Assembly (NCBI GenBank): GCA_030549775.1
Contig: CM060174.1
Coordinates: 42,422,586 to 42,486,585 of the forward strand
Length of the DNA stretch: 64,000 bases
Reading direction: 5' to 3'
DNA from: Tamarix chinensis
Taxonomy: Eukaryota > Streptophyta > Magnoliopsida > Caryophyllales > Tamaricaceae
The notes under the pieces are model-generated. The model did not search any database. It was not told the DNA's origin and saw nothing but the letters and a program-made list of their open reading frames with translations. The stretch's first letter is position 1, and each line of letters starts with the position of its first letter. Positions 24,921-36,665 of this stretch are shown here, one piece after another. Made by a program: the position numbers and the translations under genes.

Positions 24921-25010
24921 CTAAGTTATAAGGTTGATGCCGAATTGATTGATGATCCATTTTTAGGATTTATGATAAGAAGAGCTAAAAATATTTTCAC
25001 AACCAATTAA
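24921..25010 (+). pseudogene. Unrecognised open frame, 3' part
   Basis: Starts with the second CTAAG copy, continues YKVDAELIDDPFLGFMIRRA and stops with TAA at 25008-25010. See the 5' part at 17089-17315. Function unknown. Confidence 0.4.
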
Positions 25011-25119
25011 ACATGTAGTTACCTCAATGAACATATAAAGCGAGCTTGTGGTCGTTGATGGTAAAAAAATGGCATGCTGAAGCAACTAGTGAAGGGAAAA
25101 TCTAGTGTTTTGGAATCCC

Positions 25120-25120
25120 T

Positions 25121-25165
<45 letters not shown>

Positions 25166-25190
25166 TATGTATGTATGTATGTATGTATTT
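25120..25190. repeat. TA and GTAT microsatellite
   Basis: About 20 TA units from 25122, then GATATGTATGTATGTATGTATGTAT. Confidence 0.9.
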
Positions 25191-25504
25191 ATGATGGGGG
25201 AGTATCTAGTGAGAATCCCTTCTTATAATAATAACTAAAAAATAAAGATGATAGCTGTTATATCATGCAACACATTCTTGATGAGATTTTAAAATGAAAG
25301 GCATACTCCAACCTTCCAACTTGACCGTCCATCAAGCCCAAAATTCACACATCAAAATTTTGGTTGCCTTAATTAATTATCTATGGCAAACATGATGAAC
25401 TTACCTGATACGAAATTACATAAAAAAATCAATTGATTTTTGAGTAGATGATAATGTGTCATCAACAATGCCTCGCACTATCCTACTTCAACCCAAGTTC
25501 TTCC

Positions 25505-27480
25505 AAGCAAGAAAATATAGCCATCCAAAAAATTATTTACATTCTTTGAAAATGATGCAGTAGTTAGAATTCAGTATATTAAATTATAGTCCTACACCAT
25601 AGTCCATATTATTCTTTGTAAAAATGAATGCCTCATCAAAAACATCAAAGCCTCCTTTCATTTTGAAGTTATGATAAAAAACCCAAAGGGATTAGGTTGA
25701 TCATTTGAATTAGATTTTTATATAATAATTTGATCCGATCACCTTTTTTTCTAGATTTTATTTATTGTCATCATATTAAACTCAAGTTTAGTTATAATGA
25801 AACTAGTTTTATTTTATGAAACTATTCTAAATTTATAATTAAATTACACCTTTCATTATATAAAACTAATATATGTTTAATAAAATTACTCATTTCATTG
25901 TATGAAGCTATAGTTCATATTAAAAAATTGTTTGCTTCATTATATTAACCTACTCTAATTTTCTAATGAAACTGCTCTAAGCTTTTATTGGAACTATTAC
26001 ATTACTTTATTCACAATTTTTATTATTATATTACTTATGCGAGTTGTTATCATAAGTTATTTCTACACAATTCTTTTGAAACAATGTATATTATGGGTAT
26101 ATAAGCCAACATAGTCATTATGGCTTTGTCAATGTTGGAAGATTTTCATTTATTCCCTTGTCAAATATAAAACTTGAGTCACTCATGATGTAATCTTTTG
26201 TTGATAATACTTTTTCATAGAGCTTGTGGAAATTACAATAACTAGAATATCTTGTTTGAATTTCTATCACTAATGTAGCTTTCTATCAACTAATTTGATG
26301 TAGGATTGATGTTGTATTAAATCATTCTATATGAAAATTTAGATTATTACATGGTAGTTATATATTGTAATACTTCTCATAAATCATAACACTAAAACAG
26401 TATAATTTTTAAACATGTGTGCTCGTATTCAATCACAAATGGAAAAATTGATGTGTCATAGTTTTTTTGTTGTGAATCAATGCCATAATTAATTACTATT
26501 TCTAATGACTTCAGCACATCATTAAAGAGTGGGGTCCAAACCACATTCTAAATTCATGAAAATTCTTCTTTTTATTCTATAAAACTTTATTAAGTTTCTA
26601 AAGAAACTATTTTATTTAGTACATGAAAATACTTAAACTCTATAATGAAGCAACTCATTCTAATATATGAAACTTCTCCTTTGAACTTATTAAACTACTC
26701 TAAGTTTGTGATTAAATTATTTCTTTCAATTTATAAAAATATTAAGAAATTCTAATAAAACTTCATCTTATAAAACTAATCCATGTTTCTAATGAAGATA
26801 ATTGTTTCAATTTATGAAAACATATTAATTTTCTAATAAAACTAATTATTTTAGATTTCTTATGAAACTACTTGTTTTAGCTTGTGAAAGTATTTTAAGT
26901 TTCTAATAAAACTACTTGTTTCATTTTATTAAATTACTCTACATTTTTAATAAAATTTTTCATTCTATGTTATGAAACTATATGTTCTAACTTATGAAAC
27001 TATTTATTTTAGCTTATAAAACTATTCAATTAGTTTTGTGAAACTACTCAAATTTTGTAATAAAGCTACTCATTTTATATATTGAAGCTACTGAATATAT
27101 ATATTAAAACTACCCATTTCAATCAATGAAACTACTAGTTTCTAATAAAATTATTTATTTTTGGTTATGAAGCTGCTTGAAGTTTGAACAAAACTACTCG
27201 TTTTAGTTCCATAAAAATATCTAAGTGACTATTAGCATTTGTTATGAAACTATTAAAAGTATGTGGGCAAACTAGTGCATATGTTTCTTGAAACTACTCT
27301 AAGTGTATGCTGAAACTACTTTAAGTGTCTTAAAAAAATAATTGTATTTTGTGATAAAAATTACTTTAAACACCTAATGAAACTACATTAAGAAACTAAT
27401 AAAACTATGCTAAGTGGATAATGAAACTATTTTAAGAGTCCAATGAAACTGCAAACTCTACCTTAACCTACTTAATTTTA
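25505..27480. repeat. Segmental duplication, copy 1, with AAACTACTC repeats
   Basis: Aligned blocks with copy 2 (27915-29500) in the same order: GCCTCATCAAAAA, TTTATTTATTGTCATCATATTA, ACTTGAGTCACTCATGAT, GGATTGATGTTGTATTAAA, ACGTGGTAGTTATATATTGTAAT and a GTGGGGTCCA-type block. Offset is about 2.4 kb. The second half (26560-27480) is a run of AATGAAACTACTC / TTATGAAACTATT units with irregular 20-30 bp spacing. No gene found on either strand. Confidence 0.75.
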
Positions 27481-27914
27481 GTTAAACAATTGTATGCTTG
27501 CAAATCGATACTACCTAATGATTTTGCTAATACTTGGAAAATAATACCAATCTCGGTCACGCTGATTCTCTTTCTCTTGTTGGTAGCTAACATATTTGAT
27601 TTCGAGCTTTAGCGCTTCTTCTCAACTCATAAGATCATAAGTATTAATCAAACACAGTGTAAGTAGACATGCTAAAGTTGACCACTTATGGCCATAGTCA
27701 AATGATCATCTGGGAATTTTTAATCTAATGGTAACATTTTTCCGAAGGAGGACCTGAGTGTTAGTTAATTAGCTTCTTGTACCTAGTTAATTGGCCTTAG
27801 TGTCCTAACAAAAATATAGCTATGTTACTTTACTGTTAGGTACATTTAGAGTGTATAAACTCTAGGTTTTCATGTTAGGCCTATAAACAAAAATCCAAGT
27901 AGAATTTTTTTCCC

Positions 27915-29500
27915 AAGTAATAACAATCATCCACAGACTTATTTACAATCTTTGAAAAAGATTCATTAGTTTAAATTCAATATAGTAGAATGCTTAAACA
28001 TAATCTCTATATTGAATTTTATTCCTACACTATAGTCTATATTATTTTTTGGAAATAAGAATGCCTCATCAAAAAAATCAAAGTTTCCTTTAGTTGTGAG
28101 ACCATGGTCATAAACCCAAAGGTAATATTTTATCATTCAACGTAGAGTTTTATAGAATAATTTGACCTAATCACCTTTCTTTTATATTTTATTTATTGTC
28201 ATCATATTAAAATCAATTATATATTTGAAGAAAATAATTGTTTTATTTTTTAAAACTATTTTCAATTTCTAATATGACTGCTTATTTCCTTATAGCTAAC
28301 TAATATAAATTTCTAATAAAAGTACTTATTTCATTGTATGAAGCTATAATTCATAATAAAAAAAATGTTTGTTTCATTATGTTAACCAACTCTAATTGTC
28401 TAAAGAAACTCCTCTAAGCTTCTAATGAGACTATTAAATCACTTTAATCACAATTTCTTTTTTTATTATATTATTTATGTGAAATGCTATCATAATTTAT
28501 TTTCGTATAGTTCTTTTACAATGATGGATACTTTAGGTATATAAGTAGCCATAGTCATTAAGGCTTCGTTGATGGTGGAAGCTTTTTATTTATACCTTTA
28601 TCAAATATCAAACTTGAGTCACTCATGATCTGATCTTATGCTAATATTATGTTTTCATAGAACTCATGGAAATTACGATAATTAAAATTTCTTGTTTGAA
28701 CTTCTATTACTAATTTAGCTTGTTATCAAACAATTTAAAGCAGGATTGATGTTGTATTAAACCATTCCCCATGAAAACTAGGATTATTACGTGGTAGTTA
28801 TATATTGTAATGTTTCTCATCAATCAAAAATAGTATAATTTTAAACATGTGGACTGGCATTCACTCTCAAATGGCAAATTGATGCGTAATAATTTTTGTG
28901 TTTTGCATCAATGCCATAATTAATTGGTCCGTCTAATGATTTCAATGCATCAGTGAAGAATGGGGTCCAGACCAAATTCTAAATTCTTGAAATTTCTTAT
29001 TTTAATATATAAAACTCTATTAAGTTTCTAAAGAAACTATTTATTTAAGTACGTGAAACTATTCAAAATTTGTAATGAAGCTACTCATTCCATTATTTGA
29101 AACTACTCATACAAACTTATTAAATTACTCTAATTTTTTGGTGAAAGTACTTGTTTCAATTTATAAAAATATTATGAAATTATAATGAAACTTTATCTTG
29201 TAAAACTACTTCATATTTCTAATGAAGCTACTTGTTTTAACTTATGAAAATACATTAACTTTCAAATAAAACTAATTATTTCAATATATGAAACTACTCG
29301 TTTCTATTTAAGAAACTACTCATTTTGGCTTGTGAAACTATTTAAAGTTTTTAACAAACTACTCTACATTTTTTTAATAAATTTTCATTCTATGTTATTA
29401 AACTATACATTCTAAATTATAAAACTATTTATTTCAAGTTATGAAACTATTCAAATAGTTTTATGGAACTACTCCAAGTTTATAATAAAACAACTAATGT
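27915..29500. repeat. Segmental duplication, copy 2, with AAACTACTC repeats
   Basis: Diverged copy of 25505-27480. The AAACTACTC-rich part runs from 28980 to 29490. The spacer 27480-27915 is unique in the window and shows no gene. Confidence 0.75.
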
Positions 29501-30273
29501 GTAAGGTAATAGTTGAATATCTTTCACAAATGCAAGACCTTTGAGTTTTGTTTGATGAACAAAAAATTTAACTAAAGAATAAAGATGCTTGAAGTTGGAC
29601 GATTCAAATGTTGTATTCAATTGGAAATTTTGATCTACTCTAAGATCATAATAATTAATCAAGAGAAATCTATAATTTCTCTAGAGAATGTCTCCTAAAG
29701 TTCACTCCTCACTTGAAGAGAAAAATAGGAAGAAAGATGGACTAAGAGCTTTGATTATTGTTCTCTCGTATTCATTAAGCATTTGGTTGAATGACTTATT
29801 CCTCACCACCAAATGTGCAAGGAATACACACACACACACACACACACATGACAATCATGCTGAGCCTAACTATCCTTAATTAAGCCCAAATCAACCTGCC
29901 TAATTGAATGAGAGTTAAACCAACACATGTCCATATGGTATAGATAATGAGTTCAAATTACAATGACAAAATATTACAAGGATTACTTGAAATATCAAAG
30001 CTACATAAAACCTAATCATTAAATAATCAAATAATCAAGCTTCATGTCTTGTAGCTTTGTATTCCATGTAACTTTTTAACCCTTGCATTGTCATTATCTA
30101 GCACATTAGTTATCATTGGTGAACTCCTATTCTTGTAAGCATATGTATTACCTACAATAATCATTTAATGAAACATTTTTAGAGTTATTATGAATGTGTT
30201 TAAGATTTTTAAGAACATTTGGTACTACCTCTAAATATGCTAACTCTTTCCCTTCAACATGAGAAGAATGTAT
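29501..30273. other. Unassigned AT-rich stretch with an AC microsatellite
   Basis: Holds (AC)n at about 29827-29848. Short open frames (29480-29662 on -, 29688-29879 on +) have no recognisable motif. No LTR end or RNA gene could be supported. Confidence 0.4.
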
Positions 30274-30819
30274 TGCAGAATTAGCGTGGATTTAGAGAGA
30301 TACAAACCAAATCAAAATTAATAAGAATATGAACAATTGATAATTCAATCACAAAACAAAACAGTTGAGGAAAAATTTGAGATCTTTATTCGTGTTCTTG
30401 TGTAATTACAAGATGATTAAACTAATTAGTCAATCAATCACACAAATCTATAATTCTCTTTGAATGGAGAAACCTATGAAGATGAAGAAGGAGTTACGAC
30501 GCACGACTATCTACGGCTAGAATTTCAACATATCTCCTTTTATAGGGGAAAAAAATCCTATGGGCAAACCAATATGTTTCTAAAATAAGGAAAAAATATG
30601 GTCCTTATTTAGGAAACATGGGAACCCTATATTTACTTCCTTACTTTGGAATTTTTTCTAAGACACATCAAAGATTTTACAGAGAAATATAGTCCATGTT
30701 TTTTAACATAGGACCCCTGTGTTTCTTACACAAAGCTTCATATTACACAAAATTTCTCCAACACCTCTACGAACTAATGCAATATTATATTGTGCTCAAG
30801 TATCTAGTCCAAACTCACA
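30274..30819 (-). repeat. 3' LTR of copia #1 (546 bp)
   Basis: The minus strand starts TGTGAGTTTGGAC immediately after the PPT GATCAAGGTGGAGATT and ends CACGCTAATTCTGCA. TATA-like CCCTATAAAAGGAG is near 30540. It aligns with the copia #3 LTR at 57950-58425 (shared AATATAATATTG, GGTGTTGGAGAA and AACACAGGGGTCC blocks). Confidence 0.85.
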
Positions 30820-30838
30820 AATCTCCACCTTGATCCAC
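30820..30838 (-). other. Polypurine tract of copia #1
   Basis: Minus strand GTGGATCAAGGTGGAGATT, the common copia PPT pattern AAGGTGGAGATT, directly before the LTR. Confidence 0.85.
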
Positions 30839-30839
30839 T

Positions 30840-32321
30840 ATTTGTGACGCATGACATGTGAAAACCTCTACAAAATTTTTTTTCCTAAAAAAGGACTTAA
30901 TGGCCTTTGAACACTAATAAAGTTTGAGAAACATTTGAAATTACTCACGGTTAGTAGCTTGATTAGTATATCATGTAGATTATACAAAATTTCCATGTTC
31001 TCCAACAAAACTTTTCTTGCAACAATAATATCTCAGATAAAGTGATACCTAATGTCAATGTTCTTCATTCAACGGTGGAAAGAATTTTGATTCTTTGCTA
31101 AATAGATAGATAACACTTTAGCTATCACCATGAACAACTTGAGTATCATGGCCAAACCCTAACTCTTGTACTAAAGAGATACCAAGCCATAATATTTTTG
31201 AAAAGCCTCTATCATAGACATATGCTCTGTTTTATTAGTGGGTAAGGCCATCACTTCCTACAAAGAAGACCTCAGCTAATAGCTAAACCACTAAGTTAGA
31301 AAACATATCCATAGGTGGATCTCCTTTTATCAAGCTCTTCACTATAACCAGATTCCATAAACCAAACTAGTGAATTAGTTGATTTCCCATACTCAATACA
31401 ATCTAATGTCGTGCTCTTTAAGTACATAAGGACCCACTTAACTACTTGCTAGTGAACCATACCTAGATTTACCATATATGTACTCAAAACACTAACAATT
31501 TAAGAGATATCAGGCTAGGTACATACCATAGCACATATGATACAACAAACATCATTCAAATATGGAATAAACACCATGAAATCCTCTTCCTATTTAGATT
31601 TGGGATAATCTAGATTGGACAATCTAAAGAGAGTAGCCAATGGAGTGCTCACCATCTTGTCATCTAGCATGTGAAACCTATCCAACACCTTGTTGACATA
31701 GGACTCTTATGACAAGTAAAATAGATTTTGTTTACAGTTTTCAATGACATCCATGCTAAGAATCCTCTTTGTAGCTCCAAAATCCTTTATCTCAAACTCA
31801 CTCTCCATCATTACCTTCAGCTCATCAACATTATATATATATTTTAATGTAACAAGCATGTCATCAACATAGAATAAAAGATATGCAAAAGAGCCATCCT
31901 CTATCTCCTTTAAGTACATAAATCCATCATACTCACTCCTGGAGAAACCACGATCAAGCATAAACTAATCAAATCATTTATAACACTGTCAAGGAGACAC
32001 CTTTCAACCATACATTAACCTCTTCAATGCATACACATGATCATGTAACCACTAAACCATAAACCAATTAGGTTGCCACATGTAAATCTCCTCCTCAAAA
32101 TCACCATCTAAAAATGTAGTTTTAATAGCCAACTGCTCCAACACAAAATTATGCATAGCCACACATGCAAGCAAGATACTTATAGAAGTATGTGAAACCA
32201 TAGGTCAAAAGACCTTATTATAATCCACATATGGAATTTGACTGAGTCCACATGTAACTAAATGAACCTTGGACCTTGGTCTCTCAACCGTAGAAGCTCC
32301 CTATTTGAATTGGCACACCCA
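30840..32321 (-). pseudogene. Copia #1 reverse transcriptase and RNase H
   Basis: From the right on the minus strand: VERPRSKVHLVTCGLSQI, VDYNKVF, HTSISILLACVAMHNF, LEQLAIKTTFLDGDFEEEIY, then the open frame 31961-31707 with FSRSEYDGFMYLKEIEDG, LLFYVDDMLV (catalytic YVDD intact) and ESEFEIKDFGATKRILSMDV. RNase H follows with ALPTNKTEHMSMIEA, AKVLSIYLAKNQNS and the terminal LTVSNFKCFSNFI block. Numerous frame changes and stops. The N-terminal part of RT is separated from integrase by C2. Confidence 0.85.
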
Positions 32322-32739
32322 CTAACTGAAATACCCCAAAAATCCTAATTTAGGAATTATGGTAAATAATAATTTATTAGAGAAAGATTAAGAAAATAGG
32401 TGAATTTATTAAATAAAGAGGAAATTTATTAAGGAAAAATAAGGAGAAAATAATAAATAAGTTATTAGAAAATTTTGGACATTTTACTAATTAAAATGGA
32501 AGTTAAGGACAATTTATCCAAAATAGCCTAACTAATTTAAAAATGGATTTAATTATTATAATTAAAATAATTATTATTAAAATTAAATATATAAAATTAA
32601 TTATATAAATAAATAAATACCCAAATACCTCCAACCCAACCATTTTATCATTTCTCCATTTTTTTCCTTTTTCCTTTTCTTCTTTCTTTTCTCTTTTTTT
32701 TCCTTCCTCCTCCTTAACTTTTTTCTTTTTCTTTCTTTC

Positions 32740-33960
32740 TTCCCCCCGGACTGGGCCGGCCTGCGCAGCCCAGACCCCCCTCCCCGCCTCTCCTTCCTTC
32801 TTCTCGCCCGCGGCCCAGCGAGCCAGCCGCCCGTGCACCCAAACGTAGTGTTTCGGCTCTCCTCCCGTTGAGACGCTGCGTCCGATCGCTGAAGATAGCC
32901 GTTGCCAAACGGGCAACGCGACGCGGCGCTCTGTCCCCATCCCGTTGAAATGCCGCGTTTAGTTTAAAAAAAAAAACTTATAAACGCCGAACCGGCCGGT
33001 CCCCCCTTCTTTTTCTTTTTCCCCTGGACCGCCGATCCTCCTCCTTTCCCCTTCCTTCTTCTTCCCCCGCACAGCCGCCGACCTGCAGCTCGAATTTTGT
33101 CGGCGGCCACAAGCCCAGTACCGGCTGTCTTTCCCTGCCTCTCTCCCTGTCGTTTTCTTTCTCTTTTCGACCCCGACCAAGTCCCTCTCTCCCTTTCCCG
33201 CGTGCCCACCTCTTTCCCTTTTCCTCTCCCCTTCCCCAACCCAGCCTGCCATGGCAGGACCTGCACCACCTGCCACCGGCCGGCCACCTGCACACCTGCC
33301 TCGCACGCCTCCTTCTCCCCTTGTCATCTTCCCCTTCCAATTACCTATAAATACCCCCCATTGGCAGCCCCGATCTGCTCCCTTTTCGTTTTTTTTTGCA
33401 CCGAAACCCTGCCTCTCCGCCGCCTCAAAAAGACGGGCTTTTCGCCGTCACCAGAGACAGCCGCCGCCACCTCTGGCCACCGTTACCATCCCTGCACCTC
33501 CCTCGACAAAACCAAGCCACCACCACCCTCCGCCTTGCCCTGCACGTGCCGCCCTCGCCGTGCAAAGTTCCTATCCCGAAAACCACCACTCCCAGCCTTC
33601 GCCGCCCTTGCGCCGCCACCCACCGCCAGCCCAGCCGCCACCAGAGCCTCTTCCACCCTCCAAAATGCCCAGCAGACCTCCCTCTACCTTTCCCTGCCTT
33701 CAACTTCCCCTGCCTCCCTCTCCTCCTTCCTCCCTCATCTTCCACCTCTCTCCACCACCCTCGGCCGTCGCCGCTGCGCGCCGCCGCCCCTTGCCACGCC
33801 ACCACCCTCACTCCACTCCCCTTCACCTGCTGCTTCTCCCCCCACCTCAAACTTCTCTTTTCCTCCTGCCATCCAGCCCCCACCTTGATCTTTTCCCTTC
33901 CCTTCCTCCTCCACCGCCGCCGCCGGACCACCACCGACCCTAGGTGGTTCTCCACTCATC
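32740..33960. other. GC- and pyrimidine-rich leader block of LTR C2
   Basis: The only GC-rich kilobase of the window, strongly C/T-biased on +. Several overlapping open frames in three frames of one strand and on the other strand encode Pro/Ser/His-rich or Arg/Gly-rich text; this is expected from composition and no domain is seen. It lies around and after the TATA box, so it is probably transcribed but untranslated LTR sequence. Confidence 0.6.
33346..33353 (+). promoter_or_regulatory. TATA box of LTR C2
   Basis: TTACCTATAAATACCCCCC, a canonical TATA in a GC/pyrimidine-rich setting. The equivalent site in B1 reads CCTATAAATAGCCC, in the same relative place between U3 and a CT-rich leader. 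Confidence 0.65.
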
Positions 33961-34009
33961 CAAACCCTAATATCCCTTTTATATAACTACTACTAATTTC
34001 TACCAATAT

Positions 34010-34594
34010 TAACTATTATTATTATTATTATTATTATTATGATTATTTCTTTCATTACTATTACTATTACTATTACTATTATTATTATTATTATTATCAT
34101 TATTATCATTATTGTTATTACTTTTATTATTACTATTATTATTATTATGATTATTATTATTATTGTCATTATTACCATTATTATTGTCTTTATTATTAAT
34201 TTTCTTATTTTATTACTAATACTAACATCCCTTTTAAACCCTAACTTGTATTATACTTAACTTTGGTCATATTCTTATAATTATTAGTATTAACATTTTT
34301 ATTATTATTATCTCTATTATCCTTACTATGGTTATTATTATTACTACTTAACCTTACTTGGTTGTATTATTATTATAACCATTACTACTAGGAGTATTAT
34401 TATTATTATTATTATCGTTATTATTAGTATTATTACCATTATCATTATCACCCTTAAGAATAGTTTACTTGTAATATTGTGACCTTATAATATTAGTATT
34501 TCAAACCTAACACCATTGTTGGACTTAATCTTAAAAACGCTAGAGTTCTATTACTTGAAACATAAGTATCACTATTAGTAGTCTTATTATTATA

Positions 34595-34635
<41 letters not shown>

Positions 34636-34640
34636 CACTA
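34010..34640. repeat. ATT/ATC trinucleotide repeats in C2
   Basis: Long runs of TTATTATTA with interspersed ACT and ATC units at 34010-34195, 34300-34340, 34395-34450 and 34585-34635. Confidence 0.9.
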
Positions 34641-35349
34641 TTTCACTATGACTAGTGAACACTAGTATTATAAGAATGGAACCAATGGGCTTAATAAAAT
34701 AAGTGTAACAATAAGTATCACAAATAACTATATTTTGACTACTAATATTTAGTATACTAATTCTAAGGTAAAAACCCTAGTTTTTGTATAAAACCCTTTT
34801 TAGTAATAAAAACCCTAACCTTAAACTATAATGAGGAGTGATAGTAATTATAAGGGAAACTAATACTTAGCATTTTCCCCTTTTATAGGTAACCCCGACC
34901 AAAGCCCTAAGGAGTTAGAGGAGCGTGCTCCAAGCCCGGCGTCGCCTTAGGTAAGGACGAAGCTAATGGCCTTATGCTATTTGTGACGTGGATGTGTTGA
35001 ATGTTGTGTATGCCATGCTATGCCATGTATTATATGATTTGTGGATAACTTGTCTTATGTGTAGCGTAGCTTGGAGATTGAGGTATGTTGTATGTGCTTC
35101 TGTGACATGAGCATGACATTTATATGTATGATGTTTATGATGTATTATGTTATGGCCCTCTAGGACATGCATGTTAGGATAAATGGTAATATGAGTTGGG
35201 AATATAAGGATGACCGGAAATAAATGAGAAGTGAGACCACTAAGGGGGATATGAGGTTAACCTAAGTACCTCATGATCTATGAGAGAATATTTAAGTGGG
35301 AGGAATGTCCGAAATAAATGAGAGTTGGGAACCATGCATGGGAGTCTTA

Positions 35350-35695
35350 AAGTTTGCATGGTGGTATTCGGGTTGTATGGTGGTATTTATGATTTTATGG
35401 AGGTATTAATGTTGTATGATGGTATTAATGTTCTAGGGCGGTACTAATGGTTCGCATGGTGGTATTCGGGTTGTATGGTGGTATTTAGGATTTTATGGAA
35501 GTATTAATGTTGTATGGTGGTAATTATGATTTTATGGAAGTATTAATGTTGTATGGTGGTATAAATGTTCGTATGGGGTGTTAATGATTGCATGGTGGTA
35601 TTAATGGCTTATGGTGGTATTAGGGTTTGCATGGTGGTGTTATGGTTTGTGTGGTGGCATTAATGTTTGTATGGTGGTATTAATGATTTCATGGT
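35350..35695 (+). repeat. Minisatellite in C2, unit about 18-22 bp
   Basis: About 15 variants of GCATGGTGGTATTAATGTT. Units differ in length and by substitutions, which indicates age. Confidence 0.85.
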
Positions 35696-36296
35696 GGAGT
35701 AGGGGGTTGAGAGTGAGAACTCACTTATATAAAAGATGAGCGGGGGTTTCTAAATGAGAGAAGAGATTTTGGGGTGAAAGAGGGAGGTTACTTGTTGAAG
35801 AAGTAAAGTGCTAGGGTTTGGTGCGGCCAACTAGGGTTGGCGTGGTCAGATAGGGTTTTGAATGGCCAACTAGGGTTTTGTCGGTCACACGTGAACTTGG
35901 GAGATAAAGTAACACATTTGGGGAATTTCCTAATAAAAGAATGAGGTGCGAGATAGAGAATAAAGTAACGTTTGGGTAAGTAAGAAAGAGTTGGGCCACA
36001 TAGGTCCGATTAGGGTCTCCAAGGAGGAACCCTAGAGGGAGGAGGACATGCGGAGTCGACATCATATGTAATGGGATGACCTATATTCTTGGAGATTGTG
36101 CCTTACTATATGCCACTATGCCTAAGTCTACGGGGAATGGATGTCGGGTGTGAGAAGAGGTACGAGTCTCAAAATATGGGACGGGCCCTCTTGAGAGAGC
36201 GGTAGTAGAACATTGATGACATGCATGTCAAGGGTGGAATGATACCTAATAAAACACGGATAAGACACTAATCATGTAAAGTGAAAGATTGTTGAC

Positions 36297-36665
36297 CCGA
36301 GCCCAGACCGGTCCACCGGTAAATAATAGTGGCCAGGAGCCGGGGTGCCCTGGAGACCGGTCCACCGGCAAATAATAGTGGTCAGGAGCGTTCTGCCCTG
36401 AGTGTATACTTTCCGGTCCACCGGCTATAATAGTGGGGGATTTCGTGCTCGGAAAACCAAAGTAAGTAAGTTAAACCATGGGAAATATACTAAGTACTTA
36501 CAGCGGAACATCATGTGAGTCGGGGCCAGTCTGGTCCACCGGCAAATAATAGTGGCCAGGAGCATTTTTCCCTGGAGACCGGTCCACCGACAAATAATAG
36601 TGGTCAGGAGCGTTCTTCCCTGAGTGTATACTTTCCGGTCCACCGGCCATAATAGTGGGGTTCCC
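36297..36665 (+). repeat. Tandem block (about 223 bp period) of CCGGTCCACCGG palindromes
   Basis: Two copies of a module. Each has three CCGGTCCACCGG-like palindromes (36308, 36357, 36413; 36531, 36580, 36633) separated by AAATAATAGTGG and CAGGAGCG-type text. Corresponding elements in the copies are 220-223 bases apart. Confidence 0.85.

Larger units (their letters stand above)
17311..24925 (-). repeat. Giant solo LTR C1 with CTAAG duplication, containing nested LTR B1
   Basis: The + strand left end is TGTAACATCCCTAAAATTTGG (17316) and the right end CAAAATTTTGGGGTGTTCCA (24920), the ends typical of TGTAACACCC-type gypsy LTRs. It is flanked on both sides by CTAAG (17311-17315 and 24921-24925). 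Without nested B1 and its duplication, C1 is about 4.16 kb. On the minus strand it runs from a U3-like AT-rich start, through a pyrimidine-rich block (24480-23300) with a possible TATA (near 23955), a microsatellite (22627-22725) and a tandem repeat (21475-21620). Its left end resembles the end of C2 (shared GCGGAAGC- and CACACTTRGTA-like blocks). No gag or pol inside, hence a solo LTR. Confidence 0.8.

Noticed and set aside
25505..29500. Possible DNA transposon or Helitron
   Set aside because: No terminal inverted repeats, target duplication, transposase or Rep/helicase motif could be found at any plausible border.
33097..33986. Three long overlapping open frames (up to 263 codons) rich in Pro, Ser and His, and Arg/Gly-rich ones on the other strand
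   Set aside because: All lie in the CT-biased leader of solo LTR C2, where low stop frequency follows from composition; no domain, and several frames are open at once.
33993..34260. Poly-isoleucine open frames on both strands
   Set aside because: Translation of ATT repeats.
35350..35695. Possible CRISPR-like array (regular repeats with spacers)
   Set aside because: A eukaryotic minisatellite: unit and spacer are not distinct and the whole unit varies.
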